From: Brienomyrus brachyistius
Taxonomy: Eukaryota > Chordata > Actinopteri > Osteoglossiformes > Mormyridae
Assembly: GCF_023856365.1 (NCBI RefSeq)
Contig: NC_064538.1
Location: 6,828,435-6,892,434, forward strand
Reading direction: 5' to 3'
Length of the DNA: 64,000 nt
This document shows, piece after piece, positions 1 to 13,000 of this stretch (its first letter is position 1; each line of letters begins with the position of its first letter). The notes beneath the pieces are model-generated. The model saw only the letters and a list, made by a program, of their open reading frames with translations, was not told the DNA's origin and ran no database searches. Position numbers and translations under genes: made by a program.

Positions 1-3000
1 CAGTTTACAAGATATGTAAATATGTCGAAATGGCAGCACCTTTGCTATGTGGACGGTGGCCCAGAGGGGCCGTGCTGAAGCTGCAGGAGACAACATTAAA
101 ACAAGGGGGGGTTTGCAGTGGGCACAGTGGCGGACCTGAGTCACCTAAGGGTAAACATTCGGATTTGGTAGGAGCTGAAGTTAAAATGCGCCTTGATATC
201 GATGACAGCTCAGTGACAACGGTTGAAGCGCAAGGCGGTGTTTCAGAATTGGTTCCACCTCATTTGGAGGCCAGACCTGCACTGAGATGAGGGCCGCTAG
301 GAGAGCGATGGAAGGCCGAAAGCGAACAGGGTTGCAAATGCCGCGGCTTGCGTTTCTCCTGGCGACTGTTTAAGACCTGTGCTCTCTCCGAAATGTTTAT
401 TTAGCGCATGTAGGGCGACCACGATGATGGCTGCTCGCTTCCTCTCAGAGGAAGCAATAAACGTAGCCATTTGTGTTTAACTGCGCCTCTGCCTAGCTCC
501 TAATTACTGCCATACTCTGTTAATGGGATTCAGCCGGGAGAGGGGCACAGGGGGAGTGGATGCAAAGAAAGGAATGGCGTGGGGAGGGGGGGGGCAGATG
601 AGGTTTAAGATGACTGGGGTCATATGTTGGGGGGATGGGTTGGTAGGGTATGAAAAATGAATGGACGAGGTTAGAAAATGGCAAAATGCATTAAGTGGAT
701 AAGTTGGTTGTGTTTAGCTTAATCTGCAGGCCGCGTAAGATGTAGTCCCCATATGTGCACATGTGACGTGAACTCCAAGGACCTCGGAGAAATAAAGGCT
801 GTGCTCTGCCACACTTCGGTGATGAGGGTGGAGGGGGCACTTTAGTCGGGGGGGGCAGACTCAGGGAACAGCTGAGCAGTGCTGCGCAGGGAGGGAGGGA
901 AGGAAAGGGTTACCAGGAGACTCACAGCTGCGGCCAGCTGTTCTCTGAAGTCCAGATAAAGCGCTTTTAATGTGAAGGGGCGGATTGGGAGATTAAGGGG
1001 CCTAATGCTCCCTGCGCTGCGAGAGCAGGTCTGTGTTCCTCCGCCACAGTCTGCACCTGCACTGGACTGGGTAGGATGCGGAGCCCGGGAGAGAGAGCAC
1101 ACTTACTGCGGACGAGGGGGATCCAGGCACAGGGTGCTGCTGGCTACCAACACGGGGCCAAGGCTCCCTGTTCCAGCGTAGGCTCAGCATCCTCATTCGC
1201 AGGACTTATTTACAGCATATATGGCCTAGTTGATCACACTTCAGGAAGAAGGAACAAGTGTGAGCCAGCGAGATGCAGATCTCCCATCTGTGGCCAATCA
1301 GGGCGAGCTCTCACGTACGCGCAAACCATGTGGCTAAAGCCAGACACTAGTTAAAAAAAAAGTAAAAAGAAAAACACCGCTTGCATTTCCTGTGTTGATT
1401 TAACGCGTTGCGGTCGCATGACAAAATGAACGTGAAAGTGTACCTGCTAAAACTGGAAAACGCACGGAAATTAGTGTAAGGAACACAGATGATTTCATTT
1501 AGTTGAGATCTGAATGAATAAGGAGTGGCGTGCATGTTTGGAAACCTTTAAACACATTCCAGGAAGTATCTTTAGTAAAGTGGGATAGAGACTGTGACAG
1601 CTTGGTGGACGTCATCCATAAAACACTATCAGGGAAATGGAACAGCACTTGTGTTTTTCCATCTGCGAGTTGGGGAGGGACTGTTTGATCTACATGCCGA
1701 ATGAGTAGTAAAACTCAGCTGTTTACTTTGATGTTCGGGAAGCATGTTAAGGATGGGCTAATGATTTCAGAAAAAAAGACTGAACTCCCACCATGAATCT
1801 GGATTTTTGTTTGAATAAAATTTCTAAAACTACAAAAAAAAAAGAGCTTATTGTCCTTTGGCTGAAGGGATTCGGAAAAATTCCTCCAGAAGTCACTGAA
1901 CGCTGCTTGTTGAGGCATTTAAGAGGCCGATGAGTCTTGACAGTGGCCGTGGCAGTGTGATTGTAGCAAGTGTCTAATAGGGACCTTGATGAAATGAAGA
2001 CGGGTCACGTGGGGATTTCCTGCGGCTTCTGCGCCGTATAGTGTAGCAAACATGTGAAGTGGAAGAAGTGTGCTGTCACTTAATGAAACCGCAGGAGGGG
2101 CTGCGGCCGCAAATCTCTATTGACGTGGCAATTCCACTGTTGGGACGGCCGTTTTGAGCGTCCCACGGGGCAGGGTCCACTGGGTCGGTTTCGAGGGGCA
2201 CTTTTTAGTGCAAACGGTGTGTAAACAATGTGAGTGCCCTGAGAATCCTGGGACAATAAGCACGAAAGGCCCTCGCTAATCGCGAACAGAAACCTCTCCC
2301 CTATTGAAAAGTAATTAGATCCATGCTTTCCCCTACTCGATGCTCACAGTGCAGTCTTTGTACCGCACCGCCTTTCTGTGAGAACGAGGGATAGAATAAG
2401 AGAGAGAAAGAGAGAGAGACAGAGTGTGTGCATATGTGTGAGTTTGTGTAAGTGTGTAAGGAGGGACCGTAACAGACAGGGAAATTCAGAAGTCATTCAG
2501 AAACTCCCTGAACTGGATACACTGAACACATTTAATTTAAAGGGATGTCCGCTTCTTTAAGCTAGATTTTATGTTTGATTCTGTTTGATCATGTTGAGAT
2601 TTTGTTCTGTCTGATTTGCTCGCCCACATCGAATTAGTTGCTTTAGGACGGAGGACGTTCAAAGGTTTTTCTGAGATAACTGAACAAATGCAGGACAGCC
2701 AACAAGTAGCCTTCTGTTCGTCTCCAGCTCGAGGACCTTGACAGAGATAAAAAGGTTCGCAGTGCTGCCAGAACTAGTCAGAATCCAATGTCGATTTGAT
2801 AAAAGACTGCTGAAAGATTGGAGAAAGGGAGAATCAGGAGCCTTTCAGTCAATCGATTAATCACATCTCATTACTGTTACCAAAGGCTTTGCCGCAGTGC
2901 AATCACTGAATTTTATTCTAAGCTATCCAGACGTTTTAATCCAAGATGCCATTGTTTAAATTGTAGTTCATGCACTTGCCTGTAGGTAGAGGTTGTGCAC

Positions 3001-3236
3001 ATTTAAGAGGATACGGTGAATCCCAGGGGTCAGGCAGAGGACGTTTTGGGGGGCAGCCTCCTTGCCTGAATGAGCTTTGGGTCAAAGAGACTCATTATTT
3101 GGGGCATAGAATTAGAGGAATGAGGGAAAAGATGAAAGAGAAATGATGAGCAGTGAGCCTATGAGAAGTGAAGGGGCAACCGCAAGAAAGACCTGCTAAG
3201 AAAAGGATGAGACCCTCCCATGAAAGAGACAAAACG
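1..3236. other. non-coding stretch, probably bmp7 intron 1 or upstream
   Basis: No convincing exon, RNA gene or intact element is visible here. The stretch precedes the first recognisable bmp7 coding exon, so I infer that it is intron 1, because the bmp7 signal-peptide exon is absent from the window. A short GA/GT-rich simple-sequence patch lies at about 2395-2460. Short open frames here show no recognisable domain and no splice-supported continuation. Confidence 0.5.
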
Positions 3237-3585
3237 ATCCATCCATCCCTCCATCCGTTTTCAGTAACCGCAGATCCTATTCAAGGTTGCACCCGTATGC
3301 CCAAGGCTACGGATGCAAGGCAGGAAACAACCCAGGATGGGGTGCCAACCCAAGGCAGGGCACAGTCACACACCATTCACTCACACAAGCACACCTATGG
3401 ACAATCTCTTAACTCCAGTTAATCTCAGGATGTTTTTGGACTGTGGGGGAAAACTGGAGTAACCCAGAGGAAGCTCTACAACAACACAGTGAGAACATGC
3501 AAACTCCGCACACATGGAACCCTGGCAGAGATTCGAACCCGGGTCCCAGAGGTGTGAGGCAACAGTGCTAACCACTGCACCGCCC
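3237..3585 (-). repeat. tRNA-derived SINE with CCAT/GGAT tail
   Basis: Read on the minus strand, the element begins with a tRNA-like head containing an A-box-like stretch (GTGCAGTGGTTAGCACTG) and a B box (CGGGTTCGAATC). A conserved middle follows, and the end is a GGATGGATGG tail, visible here as ATCCATCC at the left edge. Related copies with the same order of blocks lie at 4601-4951, 5178-5526 and 10503-10754, so this is a dispersed family. The tail resembles the 3' end of L2/CR1-type LINEs, which are known to mobilise such SINEs. Confidence 0.8.
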
Positions 3586-3832
3586 TTAACAAAAATAGCT
3601 ATGCTTGAATCCAAGTGTACATATCAAAACATTTTTAGAAACCCTAATCCTCCGAATTATATTTCTGAGTCTAAAGTCATATGAGAACAACAGAAAGATC
3701 TTCCAGTTTGGTCTATAAAGGAATGCAGCTTTCGGGCAAATCACCGCCGGGTAATTAATGCTTAAAAGGTTTTTTTTCAGTGTGACCAATCTCCTTCCAG
3801 CTAACTTCCCCAATGTGTGTCTCTCTCGCCAG

Positions 3833-4025
3833 TGGAGCATGACCGCGAGTTCCTGCCTGTGCGGCGGCATCACCGTGATTTCCGCTTCGACCTGTCACGG
3901 ATCCCTGAGGGTGAGGCCGTCACTGCCGCAGAGTTCCGCATCTACAAGGACTTTGTGCACGAGCGCTTCGAGAACGAGACCTTCCGTGTCCGTGTTTACC
4001 AGGTGCTGGAGGAACATTCAGACAG
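3833..4025 (+). CDS. bmp7: bmp7 exon 2 (prodomain)
   Basis: The exon is bounded by the acceptor CTCTCTCGCCAG and the donor GTGAGA. The first two bases complete a split valine codon, giving [18 protein letters not shown] and [18 protein letters not shown], all hallmarks of the BMP5/6/7 prodomain. It ends with EEHSD plus two bases of an arginine codon finished in exon 3. Its length, 193 bases, is the size expected for this exon. Confidence 0.95.
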
Positions 4026-7000
4026 GTGAGAGCCCAGCAGATGTGCTTAATCACATAATGTAGTTCCTTCATCACCTGCTAGAGTAATTAATGAAATTTT
4101 CCAGATTTTTCTTCTCTGTGGTCTCATTGTAAAACAGCACTTAAAGGGATGTGTTGGCATTTTTATACAAGCCGTTGTCTCACTTCCCCAGTCTTCAGTT
4201 TCCTTCTTTAATTAAGAGGTATCTTAGGGCATTTTTCCACCGCACCCGGTACCATACTTTTGGTACTTTGAGATTGTACCCAAAGGACAGTAGTTCAAGG
4301 TGTCTCTTTTCTACTGGCGTAAAAACTGGTACCGGTGCCAGATGACATCACAATGCAAGACGGGGTATTTTGTACTGTATTCAAAAAATAGATGTAGTAG
4401 GACTGGACGACGTGTGAAATTAAGACCAACATCGCATGGTATGCATATCCAATTCTTACATCACTAGTCAGCTATATTAAAATTAGGCCTTTTATTACTT
4501 TCAATTCTGTATGGACATTATAGCGTGGGGGTTAATTTTTTGCAAAAATATTTTTACTCTGTTATCAGAAAAAAACTTAACAAGCATTGTTATTTTAATT
4601 CCATCCATCACCGCTATCGCTTAATCCCAAGCGGGGTCATGGGGGGGGACCAGAGCCTATCCTGGGAAGAAGGGGCACAGGCAGGAACCAACCCTGGGCA
4701 GCCGCCAACACACCACAGGGCGCATACACTCACACACACACACACACACAAACACACTCACGGGGCCAACTTAGAGTTTCCAATTAACCTATCATGCACA
4801 CTTTTGGACTGTGGGAGGAAACCAGGGCCCCGGTGGAAACCCACACAAACACGGGGAGAGCATGTGAACACAGAAAGGTCCTACGCCCCACCCGAGGACC
4901 AAACCCAAGACCTTCTTGCTGTGAGACAGCAGCACTAGCCACCGTGCCACCCTTGCTATTTCAATTATTATTCCTTTTATAGATTATTATATGTTTAAAA
5001 ATCTATTTATATTTTGCCTCCCTGGCTGTGCATGAGTGCTTGCATGCATTCTCCAAGATAATTGTAATCATTTTTATCGTAGCTGTTTAAATCACTTGGA
5101 AGATGGGTTTGAAAGAAACTCCTTTTTTTGTTTGATAAATACCCCAGTATTTATTACAATAAAATCATTTTTCAATATCCATCCATCCATTTTCCAAACC
5201 GCTTATTCTACTGGGTCGCGGGGGGTCCGGAGCCTATCCCGGAAGCAACGGGCACAGAACAACCCAGGATGGGGGGGCCAGCCCATCGCAGGGCACACTC
5301 ACACACCATTCACACACACACACACACCTAGGGCCAATTTAGCAACTCCAATAAGCCTCAGCATGTGTTTGGACTGTGGGGGGAAACTGGAGTACCTGGA
5401 GGAAACCCCACGACGACATGGGGAGAACATGCAAACTCCACACACATGTGACCCAGGCGGAGACTCGAACCCGGGTCCCAGAGGTGTGATGCAACAGTGC
5501 TAACCACTGCACCACCATGCCGCCCCACTTTTGATATATTTAGAACAAAATAATATATTAAACAAAATGCTTTTTAATTTCTTGTCATGCCATCCACATC
5601 TTTTTGTTGCATATATTCTTACGACCACATCGCATTTTTTTTTACTTCGTTTATCATTATTTTCTGAGTTCGCAACTGTTTCCAAGGCGGCGTTTGTATT
5701 GCATTTCAGCGGCAGGCTATTTGCATAACCGATCGACAACGAAAGCATTTCAAGTCCCACCCCAAAGAACCGAAGTACCAAAGAAGTACCTCAGCTGGTT
5801 TGGCACTTTAGCTACAGGAACTTTTGGTACTGGTACTCAACCAGAAGTCAATGGAAATGTGAAAGTACCATACTAAAAGTAATGTACTTGGTGTGGTGGA
5901 AAAGCGCCCTTAGATGCATGAAAGTGCTGTTAGAAAGGGCTGTGGCCCCATTCTTTATGAAGATGGGTATTTCCAAGTCTAGATCAAAGGCACATGACAT
6001 TCATGAATCATTTTCAAGGCGTTTCAGGCATACAGCCAGACACTATGTTTAATTAATGCATTAAACGTATAAAGCACAACATCCTAATTCCTCCCTACTG
6101 GTATCTATATGTATAGTTTGGCATGTATAGTAGTATGGGGTGTCCAGAAGGTTTCAAGTAAAGCATCCATGAAGATAGAGCCACTGCAGGCAGTCATGAA
6201 TGGGCTCAGATTCCTTCTGTGGTGCTGTGGTTCCGTCTCCACGGAGGGCCAGTACTCCCCAGAATTCCTGCTGGTGATTTACAGCTGGGGTTGCTTGTTT
6301 GTTATGAAACCAAGAGTCATTTATGAGGCCATTATTGTCAATTAAGGAAATGAAGTGGCCCCCTGGGACTGATGAAGTGCTCGTCTCACCAGCTGGAGTC
6401 GTTTGATTCCATCCACCCTCTGCAATCCATCCTCTGCTTTCTTTCTCCTTTCTGTCCCGTGTCACTCGCTCTCTTATTACCGTACCTTCTTCCCGTTTTG
6501 TACCCACAGCACTCGCTAACCTTTAGATTCGGAATCTGTCCAACTTCTGCTGCTCTGTTCGTCATCGATGAACATTGCAACTTTTACCCTCAAATACATG
6601 GTACTGAAGAGGGCTCATTTTTGGTTGCTATTCAAAAGTCAATTTAAGCGTCCCACACAAATTGGTAGCAAAGCTGTTGAAGCCTGAGGGCCAAGTGCAC
6701 TTCAGTGTCTGTCTTTTATAAAACACTTTAGTTTACTGAACAGAAGTAAGTGAAAGAAACGGTGACAGCATCTCATCCCCTCCTTCAGTTTGAAACCTGA
6801 ACTTGTTACAAATTGTGCAAGTGTGTTGGCCTTGAGCAGCTCGACGGTAGACAGGCCTATGGGATCCTAATAGGATCGTCAACGTTGCATTTTCATTATG
6901 CTGTTAAAGTGACACTGTAGTGTCTATTTAAAGTTACATTTCCAGCTCTGTATATAGCGGGAAATTTTTCTTTTCTGTTTTGCCATAGCAACACAGGCCT

Positions 7001-10000
7001 ATAATGTGCTGTGCGTTCCCGGGGCTTATGGTACTGCTGTCAAACAAGTACGTTTCTGGAAGACGATTATACTATATATGTTTACATTGTAAACCAAGAA
7101 TGTAATTCTCATTATAACTGGAATTACAGTGTTTTTGGGCAGGGATATATAATCTGAGATGTGTACATTGCACAGATATTGTTAGCATAGATACCTGGAG
7201 TTTTAAATCCTGTTTTCAGGAGCATTGTCTTCTCAATGTGTCCAAATCCCCTAACGGTCCTTCTTTTCATATTGTCCAACCCTGGAGGTATTTACTAGTG
7301 TCTGCACACCTTTCTTTTGCCCCTGCTTGTTGTAGGGAATCAGACTTGTTTCTCCTGGACTCGCGCGTCATGTGGGCAGCAGAGGAAGGCTGGCTGGTGT
7401 TTGACATCACCGCCACCAGCAATCACTGGGTTCTCAACCCGGGTCGGAACCTTGGACTGCAGCTTTCATTGGAGAGTGTAGACGGTAAGTGAGCATATAG
7501 ATATAGATATGATACAGGTTGTAAAAATACAAGCTGAGGGCCATCAATGAATATTCTTTCCTGCTTCTACCTTTATTAGATAGTTATGTTTATTCATACT
7601 AAAATATCTAAATGGGGAGTTTATCATATGAAAATAAACCATAATGTTCAAAATGGATTATGGTGATTTTCTTGCATAGTCAGTTGTGAAAATATACAAT
7701 ATACTTTGGTAAGTATAAACTGTTTAAACTATTTAAAAAAAGAAATTATGCATTATTTGTAGATGTACAGGTTCTAAGGAATTCTTGAGTTTTCACACAT
7801 CCCATTTTTCAGACGTACACGTATACAGTTGGAAATGAAGGTTGGGGTCTGAGCACAGGGTCAGCCATTTCTTCTTTGGGGTTAAGGGCCCTACAGTGAC
7901 GCAACTACTCTACTGATCATGGGATTTGAACTGGCGACTTTCTCATCATAGGCATGGTGACCTACCCCACCAAACACATGTAATAGGGCAAAATTTAAAA
8001 ATAAATTTTAACTTGATAAAATTTACTTGAGGTCTTGCAATATGAGTATTATGTATACGTATTGTCTGCCTAGCGTCATGTAATCACAACTGAGCCAATG
8101 GTTCTTCTCTCTCTCTCTCTCTCGCTGCAGGATTGTGGGTAATCGTTTCCCATGCTCGGTCTCAGTCGGCGTGACTCACTCGCATAGTCAACATTTAGTA
8201 GAAAAGCACCACCCGAATAAGGGTGTAGCAGTGCGAGCGATGAATCTGTTTAACGACAATGCAATGTCCACATTTCCGCGAAATCGAAAAGGAGACAAAA
8301 GCGGCTGTAGGTTCCTTGTTAAAGTTGCACAAAAGAAAAAGATTCCAGTGAGCCAACAGATAGCAGAGATTCCGTTAGTTATAGTGAAAGTTGTCCTACA
8401 AAATAACCCTCCTCTTCTCCTCTCTCTCGTCTCCCTCACACCATCCACGATTCTTTTCAAATGTAAAGTGCAGGTTAATTTGTTATATATACTTTATACC
8501 TTATGCTTCATATTTTGTATTAATTTTTTATGAACATTTTTGGGTTGTGGAAAGAATCATCTGAGTTTCCATTATTTCTAATGGGAAAATTTGCTTTGAT
8601 ATACGAGTGCTTTGGATTACGAGCACGTTTCTGGAATGAATTATACTCACAATCCAAGGTTTCACTGTACCTCCATGTTAAGTGCTTGATACTCTACCAA
8701 CTGTGCTACTCTACCACCTGTAGATTTTTGTGATTGTCAAGGTGTGGATGAATTTTGGGAAAAATAGTAAATCAGGTGTTTAGTGGGAGTGGAGGTGGAA
8801 AATTGGGGGAAACCCAGGGAAACTGGAAGTATTGGCAGGTATGTATACATAGCTGAGTACTTATTAGTGACTGATGTTTCATGTTGATGAGGTCAAAAGC
8901 CATTCCTTGGTGGGAATAGTTAGTCAGGGCTGCCAACTTTGGTCATGGGATTTTCAATTCGAGACTAGTCTGCACACACATGCACATGCATTTACATGTA
9001 TGTAACAGTTTTATTACCTTAAATTGTCTGTAAGGTTTGCAAACTACCCCAGTGCTTTTTAGCTAATTTTAGGTTTATAATAGAATAATATAGATTTGCC
9101 GTAAGATGCGTGATCATGAGTGTCATGCCAGATCCGTGAGAGTTGGCAACCCTAAGTTATTATAGAAAACAAATAAAGCGAATTGTGATGCAAGGATTAT
9201 AGTGGGGATCCAAGGTTTGGCAAGAGTGTATCTGTGTCAAAGAGCAGCACTGATCCTCTAAAACACACCCCAGTCACAGACACGCTGCCAGCGTCTCAGG
9301 AGAAGACACCCTCTGATTGAGCAGAGCTAACACCTGCAGGGGGGGATCTGCTCGAAACTCTCTTAACTGTTACAGGATATTACATGCTAGGTGTTGTGTA
9401 GACAACAGAGGGAGCCTCTCCTTTAATGTGTAGGAGAACAGAGCGTGAGTGGACATGCGTGAGCAGGCCCAAGGGCCCGTCATGATCGGCCCACCGGAGG
9501 CACCGGCTTGGCTTCGCTTTGTGCCCCTTTTACAGTAGAGCAGGAATGCAGCCAAAGGCCTCCTGAAGCGTGGCTTGGCAGGTGGCTTCCTGACGGGAGC
9601 CTCAGGAGCTCCCTGCATCACCAAGCCTGCACGTGCAGCACTGAGGAGATTAAGGGGGGGGGGGGCTCTTTTCAAGAATAAAGAAGTGCTTTTAATTATC
9701 CGTCACTGTGAAGTGGGGAGGATGCACTCACTCTGTCATGCACTCACGCACAATCACACACACACACACTCAGACATGCTTGTATTCATCTTATTGTCTA
9801 TTCACTTCTACAGGCATAACCCTAATCCCAGCCTGACGACCGTAACCCCAACCCAGCCCTAACCTCAACCATAAGTAACCAAACAAAATAGACTTTTGGC
9901 ATTTTTAGTTTTTTGATTGCAGTCATGGATTTTTATAAAATTGAATTTTCACTTCTGGGGACTGAAAAAAAGGTCCCCACAATGTTGAAATAACAGGTTT

Positions 10001-13000
10001 TTATCACATTGTGGGGACATTTGGTCCTCATGATGTAATATAAGCTTAACCACCCCCCCACCCCCCCATTACATTGTGTACAGGCATATAATGTGCTTGT
10101 ATTATTTTTTATATTTTTTTTATATTTCTGCCCCCACCTCAAACACAGTTCGGTTTATTTCCCTCACCTGTGCCCTCCGTTGCCTAGATTTTGAGTTTTC
10201 AGGCGTATGAATGTCGGGCTTCTCTGGAATATAATGGGAGTGAATGGCATTCTTTCTCTGGCGGTTAAAGCAGCAGAAAAATACATTTGAAAAATTCAAC
10301 AGCAACGTCTCTTACCAGAAATCATGACCCATTTATTGAAGATATTCCACAGACTCTGTAGTGAGCAGTTTAACGTAGGAACTATTGTGGCTTTTCTGAA
10401 TGCACCACTCATCAACCCTGAAGGGATCTGTCACATATACATGGTAAACTGGCCGACAGGTTCAAAGATCATGGGAGCGAAAAACATAATAATTCATTAT
10501 TATCCATCCATCATCTGAAACTGCAGATCCTATTCAGGGTTGGGGGGGGGGTCTGGAATTTATCCCAGAGGCTACAGGCGCAAGGCAAGAAGCTACTCAG
10601 GATGGGGTGCCAACCCTTTGCAGGGCATGGGTGTGTGTGTGTATGTGTGTGTGTGTGTATGCATGGGGAATTTTGCAATACAACCATGGCAGAAGAAAAC
10701 CTCACTATGACATGGGGACAACAGTGTTAACCACTGCACCACTGCACCACTGTCCTGAGTTTATTGTTGTTGTTGTTATTTTTATTATTATTATTATTAT
10801 TAGTAGTAGTAGTAGTTGTAGTAGTAGTAATAGTACTATTTGTTTGTTTATGCCTGCAGTGTGTATTGCTCGTGCCAGGGAACACGTTGATCTTCAAAGG
10901 TCTCCTCCCCCCCATTATAGCGTCATCCATCTAGTTCACACTACGTCTAGATACAGGCATGAGCAGTTTAAAGCTTATGAAAGTTTAGATCCATACAAAT
11001 ATTTTCTGGCTGGTCATGTACATGGGACTGGTGCAAGGGAAATTTAAGAAAATGATTGCTTCCCAGTCAGAAAGCGAGAGTTATCCTGCAATGTCTAATG
11101 ATAGATGGACACTATGCAACATGTGTTTGTAAAACATCAGCCTTGGGCTGGACAAAATGCCCAGATATTGCACTGAAGTCATATTAAGAATTATCGTATA
11201 ATCCAAGTTATTATTTCTTTACTTCACTTCTCCATTTCACTTAAAATTCCCTTAGAATTGGAACATGACAAATTGAACTGATTGCAAACAGAAAATGAAT
11301 TTTAATACATACATCATACAAAAAATTTATAGATCATACGTATAAATAATACACAAATCCATGTATTGAGTGGACTGCCAATTCTCCCCTCTGACCGCCA
11401 CAGTCCACTTGCTGCATCTTTCTGGGTCTGCAGGAAATCTATGAAATGTTAAACCAAGTTTATCACCTCTCCAACATCTCAGGCATATTAAGAAAAATCT
11501 TGTAAGGTGATGCTTTTTGAAAGACCGCAAATTTATATGACTTCCACCAAAAGAGCAGACCAAACCATTTTTCACATTATAGGGGAAGTTAAATAGTTTT
11601 TGACCGCTATGTCAAGGAAATTTAGGGAGATATAAAGCAATTAGTTTTCCTGTGATTCACAAATGCTATAGAAAGTTTTCACAAATATGTATTTTTGACA
11701 AATTATTGCAGCAGATTTTTTAAAGGTTAGAGGGCCCCCCTTAACCCAGGGACAACTGACTTGCTTCCCCCCCCGTCAGTGTCTCTGGGTGGTGTTTCTG
11801 CTTTGCATTATATACTGTAGAGGGTAGAAGATAACTTGCTGATGTTTCTCTGTCTCCCCCTGTAGGTCAGAGTGTGAACCCCCGAGTAGCAGGGCTCATT
11901 GGCCGCAGTGGCCCCCAGAGCAAGCAGCCTTTCATGGTGGCCTTCTTCAAAGCTACTGAGGTGCACATCCGCAGCATCCGCTCTGCTACCAACAAGCAGC
12001 GAAACCCCAACCGCACGAAGAACTCCAAAGGCCAGGAGGCACTCAGGGTCGCCAACCTGGCAGGTATTTGGCCACAGGCTGGCAGAGCAGAGTGTTTCTA
12101 TCCCAGATGTCTAAGAACTCTGTGAAATGCAGAACCATGTGTTCAACACAAGAAGCCTTTTCACAGAGTGGCTCTGTCCAAATTTGGGGCTTGCATCCTT
12201 TGAAGGATGTGTTGTATGAAGGCATAGCCTTTGTGGATCAGCGTTCGTCAAAGGTCAAACAGAAAGCATCAAATAGGACAGCTTAGCCTCACCTAGCCAG
12301 GACACGCCCACATTACCTATGCACAATGAATTTTGGGCTGCGAAGGATCCATTGGGTGGATCTTTCACGACTTGGCAAAAGAAAGATGAATTTCTAGACC
12401 GCATTTGAAGGAGCCTTTGAAATAGGACAGCCTTGTCGTTCTATTATGATACATTCAGTCTTAGAATGCAGCTTTAGAAGGATGTAACCCCTGAATTCAG
12501 ACACAGCCAGTGTCTAAGCATTTCCAATAATGAAGGTCTTGTTGTTTCTATAGGCACTTTCCCATTGAAGTTCAGGAACCTAGTTTTTGATTCCGAGTTC
12601 CTGAGCCTTCACAAGTGGGAAATTTTGTAGTTCCTGGCCACTTCCATCTATCACTTTCCCACCGCACAACAGGAACTGTGACCTTTATGCTAAATAAGCA
12701 TGAGTGACGCAAAAGCTTATAGGTTAAACTTCGCATATGTAATTTCAAACGAAACTACGTCGCCACCTCAAAACAAAGGAGGATGAACAAGTCGTTTTGT
12801 TCATCATGGGGGGGATCAAACGCAATTAAAATGGAACAGCAACTTTTATTTATAGTTCATTTATATGACCTGCAACATGTTTATAGTTTATTATTAAATG
12901 CAGCCAACAGATCGATCTGTCATGCCCAACTTCCGTGCCTGTTCTCTCTGCCTAGTTTGCCTCTAATGAGCCACACCTGTTAATCATATGTCTTACCTCT

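Larger units (their letters stand above)
4227..5909. mobile_element. non-autonomous PIF/Harbinger-like element with two nested SINEs
   Basis: The ends are inverted repeats: GGGCATTTTTCCACCGCACC at the left and, on the complementary strand, GGGCGCTTTTCCACCACACC at the right. They are flanked by direct TTA duplications at 4224-4226 and 5910-5912. A 3-bp TTA/TWA target and GGGC-type termini are typical of PIF/Harbinger. Near both ends there are GGTAC-rich motifs in mirrored arrangement. No transposase frame is recognisable. Two SINE copies (4601-4951 and 5178-5526) sit inside, so the original element was about 1 kb shorter. Confidence 0.7.

Noticed and set aside
4525..5503. Frames of 137 and 155 codons within bmp7 intron 2
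   Set aside because: They run through SINE copies, and their peptides are translations of the repeat, including the CA-rich middle.
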